Below, in pieces: positions 55,060 through 64,000 of a stretch of DNA of 64,000 nucleotides (the first letter of the stretch is position 1; each line of letters begins with the position of its first letter). This stretch comes from Cylicocyclus nassatus (Eukaryota > Nematoda > Chromadorea > Rhabditida > Strongylidae): NCBI GenBank assembly GCA_958299035.1, contig CATQJL010000316.1:48543585-48607584 (forward strand), in the 5' to 3' direction. The position numbers and the translations under genes are program-made. The notes below the pieces were generated by a model that had not been told where the DNA came from, searched no databases, and saw nothing but the letters and a program-made list of their open reading frames with translations.

Positions 55060-58000
55060 CTACTTTGATTTTTGATAGCTTGCTGTTTTTCTCTGAATCA
55101 TCATAGATGGAAATTCAAAATTTACTCTACTCCTTGTGGGATAGTCATTTCTAAATGCGCGCTTGTAATCGAACAGATCTTACCTGCCATTTTTCAAAAT
55201 CTTGTCTGACTGAAGTGTGGATTCTATCTGAACTTCGTCTATATCTTTGCGCACGACCTTACCAGATCGGCAAACGTTGTCTTTTTTGTCTCCCTACAAT
55301 ACACAGTTACTATTATTTTCGCTTGACCAAACCTCTGCACATCAGGTTGAGAAAATTAAAGTTTCCAAGAAATTTACCAATGGCGCCAGCGGAAACTGCA
55401 ACTTATTTGGCGGGTAGTCCTCGAGTAATTTAGCGGTATTCTTGGAAAGTGGAATGTCAGTTTTGATTTTGAGATACATGGGCGGAAGACGATCGAGCAA
55501 ATCTTTCACCTCCCTGAAAAAAAACGTTCTACTGTCGCGGACGATGAAGAATAGTTCATCTCAGAAGAAAAAGAAAAAAATGAGCGGACGGACAAAGAAA
55601 CGATTTGTGACATGAGAACATTTCTTGAGTGCAATTAAACCTAGCCTTATCATGATTGTACTAGTCTCTAATACCATTGCACTGCTCCAAAAATGGAAAA
55701 TTAGGTAATACAATTTTTGAATTGCGATGTCAAGCTCTGGTAAAAGTAGATATTTTGAGGGGTAGCAAATAAAAGAAAACTGTATGGGGTTGAGCTGATG
55801 AGGTGATCACAAATATATTATCTTGAACGTGCAGCATACCTTGTACGCAGATCCAACTGTTCTAAAGAGATAGAATTCATGTAGGTTTGAATCATCGTTA
55901 TCAAAGCGCTACCAATAAGGTGAACGCATGTTCTGAAACAAAAAAAAAGAAACCAGTGAACTTACAAGCAGAAACTTTCAAGAGAGACAATGTGGTAGCG
56001 ATTATTTCCGTGAAATTTGGCCCTTGGTGAATCAGGGGATCGCGAAGGCATTGCCATGTGATGAAGATTTTAGAGAAGTTTTGGGGCTCATTTTTCTCAA
56101 AACGAGATTTTTCTCACACTACAAAACTAACTGCTGATACAATCGACTACGTTGGGAACAGGTGCCTAGAAAGAACTTGTGGATGAAGCAATGATTGCTG
56201 CGAAAATCTAGCTTTTTGAATTCCGTCTATTCATAAAAAGCCTCAAACAGTAGCCTGAGTGAACGCAGATGTCATGCTGCTTGTAAAGCACCAAATTTTC
56301 AAGCGATTCATCTGATTTTACCCAAGGTATTAGGTTGTCAAGAAAATAATGTCGTTGTTTATTGGATTGCTTCAACAAAGCAACCAGACTCAACCCAACA
56401 AAGGGTAAGGGGTACTGTTCGATAGAGCAAAGCAAGCTCTACAAGATGGCGTTCAAGATTTTGCGTCATGCTCGATCCACGGAGAGTTCGAACTCAAAAT
56501 CTAAAGATTTCCAAATGCTCAAAAAATCTAAAAAAATCAGACCTCCGTCCAAATAATTTCTACGGACCTCCCATTCGCTCACATCAATACTATCGATATC
56601 TGATATCCATATGTGCGATTGCCGTACTTTTTCCTTGACTAGAAACTGAGAAAACGAAAATTTTCCTGATTTTCTCAAAGCAATGCTGAGCCGTTTTTGC
56701 ATATGTAGTTCTATACTACAAGCCTAGGTAAGTATAACTGTAGATTTTCAGCGCATTCCAAGCGGTGGTTTTCAAAAAATAACGAATTCGGATTTTTTAG
56801 TTTCAGTTTCAGTGCTAATATCAACATTTCTCGAAAAGTACCGGTCGAAACGGGCTGAAAACCTACAGTTGTGCTCACCAAGGCTGGTAGTATAGAACTA
56901 CATATGCAAAAACGGCTCAGCATTGCTTTGAGAAAATTAGGGAAATTTTCGTTTTCTCGGTTTCTAGTCAAGGAAAAAATACAGCAGTCGCACATTTGGA
57001 TATCAGATATCGAAAGTATTGATGTGAGCGAGTGGGAGGTCCGTATAAATAATTGGACGGAGATCTAGTTTTTTTCGATTTTTTGGGCATTTGGAAATTT
57101 TTAGATTTTGAGTTCGAACTCTCCGTGATCGAGCATGACGCAAAATCTTGAACGCTATCTTGTAGAGCTTGCTTTGCTCTATCGAACAATATCCATTATC
57201 CTATGTTAGGTTGAGTCTGATTGCTTTGTTAAAGCAATCAAATAAAAAACGACATTATTTTCTTGACAACCTAATACAATTTCTGACCGGGTTGTCAGTA
57301 TCGCCCACTTCGTACTTATATGCGAGATCAACTTGTTTCTTTTTCGGTGTTCCTTGAAAATTACATTCTAACCTGTAATAATTAATCTGAGCTTCCAGTG
57401 GAGGGATGTAAGATTTCGCATCGCCGATCACAAATGGTTTATTTTCACCAGCTCTATAATCGTCTTCAGCACGCGCGCGAAGATGACGTTTGTATTCTGA
57501 CTGAAAGAAGAGCAATACATCTGCTCTGCTTTTCCAAGTTATCATCAAAACTTTACCTTTGCTGCACTGCGATCTATCGATTTCAAATGGAAGATCTCGC
57601 CAAGGGCACATGTGGCTTCAAAAATCGTTAGGGACATTGGAAGCACATCGATGGTGCGGAACTTTTCGATAAGCTGGAAGTCCCTCAGCTTGCATATAAA
57701 GACTGAACGAATCCTCTACCTCTAAATTTAGCTTCGTCCACATCTTTGCTCTTGCGATCACTTCAACCAAATCCGCTGACATCGAAACTAAGGTCCTCAA
57801 ACGGTACATGGCAGCCATTTCAGCCAGAGACACCTGAGGCATGCTAAGGAGAGGCGGAAAATCTTGCTCCGTTACCTCTCTGTTTCGCATGAAACTTGTT
57901 TGGTTTGACCCAGAGTTGCTCCATTCTGTTACTTTGGACGCTGCTTCTTTTAGACGAATTATAAGTTGATCATGTTCGCCCTTTACTGGCTCTGCTCCCT

Positions 58001-58264
58001 CGTCTGATTGTATCACAATTCGTATAAGAAAAACACGCCATAAAGCTAGCATGATTGCTACGCTAATTTAGCCGAGTTTTGCAGCTTTCAAAGACTCGCT
58101 CAAATTTTTAAAACTCAGAATGCAATGACGGACTGAGTTGCTCAAGCTTGCTGTATAAACCTACTTTTATCATCTTGCTTCGCTTTGATCTTCGTACACT
58201 GCTCTTTCAAAGGAATGGAGTAGATTTCGTCTATAGCGTCTGTATATGCTTTGAGAGCAGTTCC
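55060..58264 (-). CDS. Multi-exon gene of unrecognised family
   Basis: Exons in order on the minus strand: 58264-58165, 58004-57721, about 57703-57557, 57500-57373, 55932-55840, 55513-55378, 55293-55263, 55227-55184, 55092-55060 (TAG). From the third exon on, all phases agree and donors are good (GTAAAG, GTTAGA, GTATGC, GTAAAT, GTAAGG, GTAAGA). The protein is soluble and mostly helical: KAYTDAIDEIYSIPLKEQ, DQLIIRLKEAASKVTEW, SLAEMAAMYRLRTLVSMSAD, LTIFEATCALGEIFHLKS, HLIGSALITMIQTYM, EVKDLLDRLPPMYLKIKTD. Between the second and third exons the frame shifts with no plausible intron (only 17 nt), so there is an indel, an error or a missed splice. No catalytic motif, signal peptide or membrane segment is seen. 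A scaffold or vesicle-traffic subunit is only a guess. It converges on the synaptotagmin-like gene. Confidence 0.6.
56330..57274. mobile_element. Mariner-like fold-back element in an intron
   Basis: TTAGGTTGTCAAGAAAATAA at 56330 is mirrored at 57274, both flanked by TA. The arms share GTTCGATAGAGCAAAGCAAG with the 18936 element, placing both in one family. It fills most of the 1.4-kb intron between the exons at 57373 and 55932. Confidence 0.85.
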
Positions 58265-58728
58265 CTAAACAGATTGGAACGTATTTTAACTTTGGCGTTA
58301 GGACAAGATTATAGCTATTGAACAGTCATTATGTTTTGATCAAATTCTATCAAACTGCACATTATCAGTTATTCTTCCCGGAATAGGTTTACGCCCATCA
58401 TTTGGCGAGGGAATGGGGAGGATGTAAAAAGAACGGAAGGCTTGTTTATATGGTTCGTACGTATAATACAGCAAGATTCGCTTTATATCAGTTATGAACG
58501 ACTTCGGTTCCTTACTCTTTCCTCCTCTCCCTCTACCCGTCACCCAATGCATAAATCGATCTAGCCACAAAATTCCAGCTACCCGCTATTTCATTGCTTT
58601 CGAAAAAACTATTTCAATCCTAGAGGTCTTATAGAAAAACATCAGGCAATGTGCTCTTCCAAAATGTCTACCAAACCGCGCGCAGAATGGCGAATTTGAA
58701 TAAAATCTCCTTCTAACTTCAAGCTTTA

Positions 58729-58965
58729 TCTTTCCTGGAAGGCATATCTGCAAGCAGCGTTCTCAGACTTCCCAAATGAAAGAAGAGTCACGAAGTCAAA
58801 GTGGCCGATCATTAGAAACTGCATGCCTTGGAATACTGATTCCAAATCTGCTATCCTTATCTGCAAAACGATTCTAGGAAAGCTTGAATTTTGACGAATA
58901 GAGTGGGCATCTTGAATTTTCACCTTGAGCCAATGCGGTTGCTTTATCTTGAGATAGTTCTACTC
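58729..58965 (-). CDS. Candidate upstream exons of the unknown minus-strand gene
   Basis: Exon 58965-58924 (after ACCCCAG, ending at G|GTGAAA) reads VELSQDKATALAQ. In phase, an exon from 58847 (after GATAGCAG) reads LESVFQGMQFLMIGHFDFV, TLLSFGKSENAACRYAFQE and meets TAA at 58728-58726. The same frame continues after the stop with LKLEGDFIQIRHSARGLVD, as if a sense codon had become TAA. No GT donor links it to the exon at 58264, so this gene may be inactivated here or the model incomplete. Confidence 0.35.
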
Positions 58966-59017
58966 CTGGGGTATGTTTGTGGAAACAATTTAATGGCTCA
59001 AGGTATGTTTACATACC

Positions 59018-59275
59018 AGTGGCGGTCGCAGGATTTTCGTTGGGAGGGAAGGGGGCGGCAAGAAATCCTTTTCAAATGAAGGTGCGTAGAGTTAGCCACG
59101 CACTCCGAAAAAATTTTGTCACCAGGCTAATTCAAATTTTTATGAAATTTTGAAAATTGTGATTGTTTACAAGAATAAACAAGTCACTTGCACATTTTTA
59201 TAACTCATGTAAGTAAATTTCAAAGATTTCGCGACACATTCTCAGGAGAGTGGGCCTCCCCTCCCAGTCCGCCAT
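59018..59275. mobile_element. Degenerate hAT-like copy
   Basis: CAGTGGCGGTCGCAGG at the left and CCAGTCCGCCA at the right, with interior GTGCGTAGAGTTAGCCACGCA and an AATAAACAAGTCACTTGCAC segment matching the 14135-14523 element. The right terminus is damaged and no duplication is visible. Confidence 0.55.
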
Positions 59276-59505
59276 AGATACATGTCTATAGGCAACTGAT
59301 TAAGAACATAAGTATACTAAAGTTTATTTTAATCAGAGGATATCGCTAATTTTGACTCGAAAAACGTTGCATTATCTATCACTAGTTATTCCCCACACAA
59401 TGCGCGGTATTAGATTTATTCGCTCAACAGCATCCCTGGCTCGGCTATTAATTTAGCCTACTTTGGAACAGAGACGAGCTATAGCAAATAGTTGGATCAT
59501 ATGAA

Positions 59506-60220
59506 TTACCCTATTTTCCGTAGTATAAGTCGCATTTTCGTGCACCGCGCGCGAACAGTTTTGCGACGACGCGGGCGATGTGCGACGCCGCAAGAACAGC
59601 GCCAGTTTTGTGCATTCGTTCTCTGTCAAAATGCCTGTGATCACGGGTTGTTTGAAAAATTAGCCTGCTCTATCCTTAACATATTGACGACCGCTTGGCA
59701 CACATGCATGACTCCCATTGGAATGGCTACTGATTTGTTGCAAACCAACTCTGGGAGTTTTCTTTCATGCTAAATTTAGATACAACCTCTTCTGTTTTTG
59801 CCACCGTCCGAACGCTACTGTAGGTGTAGTGTAGATGGACTTGTGCGTGATTTTATCTGAAAAATGTTGGCTGGTCCGAGAAAGGCTTTGGTCGTCAATG
59901 TGTTAATTTGTCATATTCCGCTAAATAAAAATTTCACACTAAAATGCCCGTACTGTTATCATTCAAACTCATCCCTGTCACCGAGCTCGTTTATGTCTAT
60001 ATCTAGTCAAACTTTCGCTAAACTTTTCCAAAAATTGAAAGCACTGCCATCCTGACTTTGTAGCGCCCATTTAGCAATTTCCAGGTAAAGTGTAGATAAG
60101 CAGACCGTTAAAGTACAGTTCAACCCAAGCCCAAACTAGGGCGCAACTTTCGCGTTAACGTTCGCGCGGCAGGTGCGCCTTATACACATGGTTGAGCCTT
60201 ATACTCCGAAAATTAGGGTA
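59506..60220. mobile_element. TACCCTATTTTC-type element, 0.7 kb
   Basis: ATTACCCTATTTTCCGTAGT at the left and ACTCCGAAAATTAGGGTAGT at the right are terminal repeats, followed inward by ATAAGTCGCA / TGCGCCTTAT and GCGCGCGAACAG / GTTCGCGCGG. It is the longest family member here. Internal ORFs show no transposase motif. Confidence 0.7.
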
Positions 60221-60229
60221 GTTCTAATT

Positions 60230-60590
60230 GGTGAGACTGAGGACCACCAAGCAAACCTGGCGAAAACTCAGGAGAGCTACGTTATTAGAGGGCTATATTA
60301 TTTCTCAAACGCTATAGTGCTTTAACAAAAAAGGTACGAGTTATCATCTGTCAACGATTTGGTGCAATAAACTTGTAGTCCTACCGCCCATTCCATGAAA
60401 TAAACTGCGGCTGCCGTAGTCCTTTTAGCTTTGGGAGGTTTGTCTCTCTGTAATCAAACAATCAGCTAGCATCACTGCAACTAGAAAAAATATATGCATT
60501 TGTTTGGTTTTTTGGATTAGTAAGAAGACTTTCGCTCAAGTGTCTTATTGTTAGTACCTTCCGCTTGCCTTCAGAAGATGTTAAAACATG
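60230..60590. other. Gene-free stretch
   Basis: No supported exon or repeat end was found between the element ending at 60220 and the candidate frame at 60595. Confidence 0.4.
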
Positions 60591-60594
60591 GTAT

Positions 60595-60726
60595 CTAATT
60601 TCGAAATTTTATCACAGTGATGCCATACTTTTGCTTAATTCCGTTTTCAGACTGAAAATTTCCGTCAGTGAGAAAAGTATAGGACCGACCGGGGTCATGT
60701 GTTCGCCGAAGCAAATGAAAACTCAT
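60595..60726 (-). CDS. Candidate 5' exon of the unknown minus-strand gene
   Basis: A minus-strand ATG frame (60726) reads SFHLLRRTHDPGRSYTFLTD, then GNFQSENGIKQKYGITVIKF and stops at 60595. Composition is protein-like. The only donor in phase is the weak ACT|GTGATA. If real it would be the first exon of the gene whose later exons run from 58965 to 55060. A plus-strand frame over the same DNA (60565-60747) is an alternative. Confidence 0.25.
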   Translation of the reverse strand: MSFHLLRRTHDPGRSYTFLTDGNFQSENGIKQKYGITVIKFRN

Positions 60727-60904
60727 TTTTTGGCCAGTGCGTCATGAACACCAATCACTAGTTGCACATGGGTCAACAAGTAGATTCACGTGGTAGCTCA
60801 GGTACCTCTGAAAATCTATCAGGTAAACTGAAAATTACCCCCACTCAAGTGCTCACAACTTTAGTTCTACGATCGCGACAAGTGAGAACTATAATACTAT
60901 GCGG

Positions 60905-61508
60905 CAGTGGAGGTCGCAGGATCGTCCGGGGGGGGGGGGGAGGGGGAATTTTTTTGAAATGAGGGTGCGTAGCATCAGCCACTCACTCCGAAAAAATTTT
61001 TGGGAAGCTTCTCAAAACTTTTGGTGGTGCAGAACCCCTAAAAGCCAGAAAATGGGAGCGCAGCTGCCGCCATACCCTACCGAAAAAAATTTTTACAAGG
61101 CTGATTTGAATTTTTAAAAATTGTAAAGGATTATTTCAATTATTTACAAGAATAAACAAGTTATTTGGACATTTACATAATCCATTTAACTAAATTTCAA
61201 AAATTTTCGGGACCCATTCTCGGGGAGGGGGAGGAGGGAGCCCTGCCCCATTCCCGGGGGTGGGGCGCCCCCCCCCCCCTCCCCCCGAGAATGGGTCGTG
61301 AATATGCAAGTGGTTGGTTCATTCTTGTGAATAATAAAAATTGAATTTAAGGTTTTTAAAAAATCCATAACCTTGTAAAAGAATTTTTTGGGGTGTTGCT
61401 GTCGCCATGCGTCTTTTTTCTAGATTTCAGGGGTTGTGGACCAGCAAATGAGGTACGCATCAAAAAATTTTTGCCGCCTCCCTCCCCTCTCCCGGACCGC
61501 AATCCTTC
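60905..61508. mobile_element. Two degenerate hAT-like copies head to head
   Basis: CAGTGGAGGTCGCAGGATCG (60905) begins one copy. Its ACCCATTCTCGGGGAGG end (near 61211) faces CCCCGAGAATGGGTCG of a second copy in the opposite direction, which ends with CGGACCGCAATCC. Between them are G and C homopolymers. The arms resemble 14135-14523. Confidence 0.55.
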
Positions 61509-61509
61509 A

Positions 61510-61990
61510 AGAACTCATTGATGTATAGAATGATTGCCTTGGTACGGCATGTACACAATAGGTAGTGGTATCAGCATCTAATGAAATACCTATGTAACAG
61601 CAATCAGCATGCATACTTATCGTAAACGGAAATTGAAAAGCTTTGCTAGACTAATAGAAAACTGGCCACCTACCGTATACCTTGTGGTAACATGTACCCT
61701 GCCCAAACTGCATTCTGTGCATCACAAAACGCTTGTTGGGCCAAGCTTGATGGCGCTTTCTCTTTCATCCACTCTGAGCCGATAATCTAGAGAGCGACGT
61801 AAACTTCGGTGAACTACCGCACTCTCAGCGGATCTTTTTTTGAAGCCTAGTGGCGATATTGTAGTATTCGGGTTTTGTTTTTTTTTCACATGGATAGAAC
61901 AATCGCACAGTTGCGATGGGACGGGGGTAGGTCTGAAAGTTTTTGCGTAATACAAAAAACAGTAACCTTTCAAATACCACATCTGAAGTC
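61510..61990. other. Gene-free stretch
   Basis: A minus-strand frame (61722-61982) crosses a slightly GC-rich patch (GAGCCGATAATCTAGAGAGC) but shows no motif. Nothing else stands out. Confidence 0.35.
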
Positions 61991-61993
61991 ATG

Positions 61994-62691
61994 GTCCAGT
62001 ATCCTAAAAATACCACAAAGCTTCCGCTTTATGATAAATGTCCAAGCATGACATTCTATGAGTTGGCCAACGAGAACGAAGCTTCCAAATATAGCTAACC
62101 AAATTTTGCGATTTTGAGATTGGTGCTAGAAAATCACGGAGAAGCAAGCTTGTCTAGAAAAAGCATAAAATTTACACCCAGCAGAAGTCCACAGGTTAAT
62201 TTGGGAGGCTTCAATCTCCACAGAAATGCAAAAATAGAAAATTTGTGAGTAATGTCATTTTTCAAGAAAAATCCTCTTATCGCTGCAGTTTTTCCAAAGA
62301 AACATGTTTGATGCTTCAAAAAGTTCTAAATGTTCATGTTTTGAATATGTACTGGGTCTAATTTCTGGTTCCAAACCGCGTTTCCGTGGAAAGACAGCAG
62401 CGATAAGGCAATTTTTCCTATAATGTGACCTTTTTCATGATTTTTTATCTTCGCATTTTCATGCAAGATTGGAGCCTCTGAAATTAGGCTATGAATTTTT
62501 GCTGTGTAGAGGTTTTTGTAGCATTTTTTGGGCCAGCTAGTTGCACTCCGCGATATTCTAACACCAAACCCGTAATCAAAATTTGAAAATCTATTTTTGG
62601 AAGCTTCATTCTCGGTCGCCAAATCATAACATGTTACGTTTGAACATCTGTTATGAAGCGGAAGCCCTGTGGTATTTTTAGGATACTGGCC
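61994..62691. mobile_element. 698-bp hairpin element with roughly 330-bp arms
   Basis: CCAGTATCCTAAAAATACCA near 61997 and its reverse complement near 62687 are the ends. Pairing continues inward through CTTCCGCTT, a CCTAATTTCAGAGGCTCCAA-like segment and CTTATCGCTGC, so the whole element folds back on itself. The match is imperfect, suggesting age. ORFs on the minus strand (62134-62319 and 62326-62622) are not convincing. Confidence 0.8.
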
Positions 62692-62694
62692 AAG

Positions 62695-62901
62695 GGACCG
62701 GCCATACTATTCCTGTGATTCCTACAATTCCTGCGGTTCCTGTAATTCCTTCGGTTCCTGCACTTCCCGTTATGACAAAGCGAGTGAACAAATTGACTCT
62801 TGTGATGACAAATGACTAATTGACAAAGCGCCGTCGTGCGACACATAGGAATCGATGAATCACAGAACCGCAGGAATCACCTGGAATAGCATAGGCGGTC
62901 C
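62695..62901. repeat. Hairpin with 9-bp ATTCCTGYG repeats
   Basis: GGACCGGCCATACTATTCCT at the left pairs with AGGAATCACCTGGAATAGC...GGCGGTCC at the right. The left arm holds about seven 9-bp units (ATTCCTGTG, ATTCCTACA, ATTCCTGCG, GTTCCTGTA and so on). It begins three bases after the previous element, so the two may have moved or arisen together. Confidence 0.7.
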
Positions 62902-63228
62902 CCAAAAGTTTAGTTCATTACTCTGGAAGTCATTAATTTTTGAATTACGCAAGAACTTTCAGGCTAAATCAATAGTTTCTGCTCTTTGGCACGTAGTTTT
63001 TGTTAAGAACGCTTATATAAGAATTAGAGAGTTAAAAAAGTGTCTGCAAATGTACTCCTCATCGTCACAGCAATCGAGCTGTGACTAAAGGAACCGTGAA
63101 ACAACTATAGGCCGCCCGCGCTGTGTTCGGAGAGCAACGCCGTTGTGTCCATTGAAGATAGTTCAAGACTGGGAAAGGCACAGAAAACAAGCGGCGATTG
63201 CACGAGGAAAAAGGAAGCTTTCGCATTT

Positions 63229-63431
63229 GGCCCCGGGCAGACTTCACGCGATTTGATCGTCGCGACTGAATCACGACGAGACAACTGTTACAACATCATT
63301 CCATGCCGATCAACTTGCATTTCGGTTGTGATACTTTTCCAGCCCGAAATTTTTGAATGTGAAATGAAAATGAGTGGAAAAGTCGGCGATTGAGTCGCGA
63401 CGATCAAATCGCGTGAAGTCTGCCCGGGGCC
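63229..63431. mobile_element. MITE with 40-bp GGCCCCGGGCAGACTTCACG arms
   Basis: GGCCCCGGGCAGACTTCACG at 63229 and its reverse complement ending 63431 extend to arms of about 44 bp with one mismatch. Length is 203 bp. It ends about 240 bp upstream of the start of the coiled-coil gene and could lie in its promoter or 5' intron. Confidence 0.85.
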
Positions 63432-63672
63432 TTACAGGAGAAAGCAAAAATCCAAAAGTGCCAACGATAATCCACCAGTTTTACTTCTCACCAAGAATGA
63501 CCTCAGGCTACTTTTCAGTTAATTGTCGGCAACAACTGCAAAATAAGAAGGAACCAAATTGGAGTATCATTTCCACTTTTGCTCAGCCGTGGTTGGTGGA
63601 AGACTATGCAGGCAAAGAAGTAGTCCACTGTTGCTTCCTCCAAGTTTATGCCAACACCTTCAGGCTGGCGAC

Positions 63673-64000
63673 ATGGCTGTTAAAGGAAGCAGTGATGAAC
63701 TCGCAATGGAGATGCAGCTCAGGGAAGAGAAGGTCAGATCTTTATGTTATACGACAGCTGTTCTGAAGTAGGGTTTTACAGACTTACCAGACTGCCGATG
63801 AAAGCAAACGGGAAATCACCGTTGCTCTGAAAATTTGGAAACAGACTCTGGAAGCAGAGAATAAGAGGGCAAGAAATCTTTTTTGAGACTAGAAAAAAAC
63901 CACAATGACAGAGAGTTTTAGCTTAACGAAGTGCTACCAGTAGTGCAGCGGAGATATGATGAATTGGTGAAGCAAAGGGACGCACTAGTAGAAAAAGTAA
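63673..64000 (+). CDS. Coiled-coil protein, N-terminal part, runs off right edge
   Basis: ATG at 63673 lies nine bases after CACCTTCAG, a possible spliced-leader acceptor. Exon 1 (63673-63732) encodes AVKGSSDELAMEMQLREEK and ends at GTCAGA. Exon 2 (63791-63868) encodes TADESKREITVALKIWKQ and TLEAENKR. Exon 3 (from 63922, after GTTTTAG) encodes LNEVLPVVQRRYDELVKQRD. Phases are all 0. The second intron (63869-63921, 53 nt) starts with GCAAGA, a GC-AG intron after AGG; the alternative reading meets TGA within three codons. Leu/Val spacing fits a heptad coiled coil. Without the C-terminus no family can be named. Confidence 0.6.

Overview
The window looks like intergenic and intronic DNA of a nematode, most likely a clade V (strongylid, hookworm-like) worm. 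It is AT-rich, has no bacterial-style gene packing, and no open frame exceeds about 155 codons. The exons that can be joined have short introns (about 40 to 110 nt, some of 0.5 to 2 kb), GTRAGT-like donors and pyrimidine-rich TTTTCAG or TTCAG acceptors. The species assignment is inference; no rRNA or mitochondrial marker is present.

Three loci have convincing exon-intron structure. (1) A plus-strand synaptotagmin-like gene (47468 to 53520) has an N-terminal membrane anchor, a partial C2A-like region and a complete but calcium-site-poor C2B domain. (2) A minus-strand gene (58264 down to 55060, perhaps starting near 60726) has nine exons whose phases mostly agree. I do not recognise its family, and one junction looks frameshifted. 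(3) A plus-strand coiled-coil gene starts at 63673 and runs off the right edge; it uses a GC-AG intron. Weaker coding fragments are at 3622-4260, 16502-16738 (minus), 23324-23436 (minus, possibly transthyretin-like), 28470-28655 (minus), 30405-30720 (minus), 39676-39970 and 40970-41169 (both minus), and 45157-45594 (minus). The left edge holds pieces of a retroelement on the minus strand.

Most of the rest is mobile DNA, dominated by inverted repeats. Five elements have mariner-like TTAGG ends, and three of them sit between intact TA duplications. Four copies of a second hairpin family have CAGGGTGTCC-type ends. Three copies have TACCCTATTTTC ends and two have TACCCTAATTTCACGAG ends. One hAT-like element has a perfect 8-bp target duplication, with degenerate relatives near 59 and 61 kb. 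There is one Helitron-like element and several unique hairpins. The most striking objects are a 1.28-kb palindrome carrying a degenerate arginine-tRNA-like sequence in both arms (28951-30227), a spacer-free 156-bp palindrome (25139-25294) and a 718-bp hairpin (25863-26580).

Layout: 1-2.7 kb retroelement and mariner hairpin; 2.7-4.5 kb weak gene fragment; 4.5-30 kb mostly repeats with isolated exon-like pieces; 30-39.6 kb quiet AT-rich DNA; 39.6-41.2 kb minus-strand exon cluster; 41.8-47.1 kb repeats; 47.4-54.5 kb synaptotagmin-like gene; 55-58.3 (perhaps 60.7) kb convergent unknown gene; 59-63.4 kb repeats; 63.7 kb to the end, coiled-coil gene. Several repeats lie inside introns of the two best genes. 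No operon, RNA gene in working form, CRISPR array or prokaryotic feature was seen.
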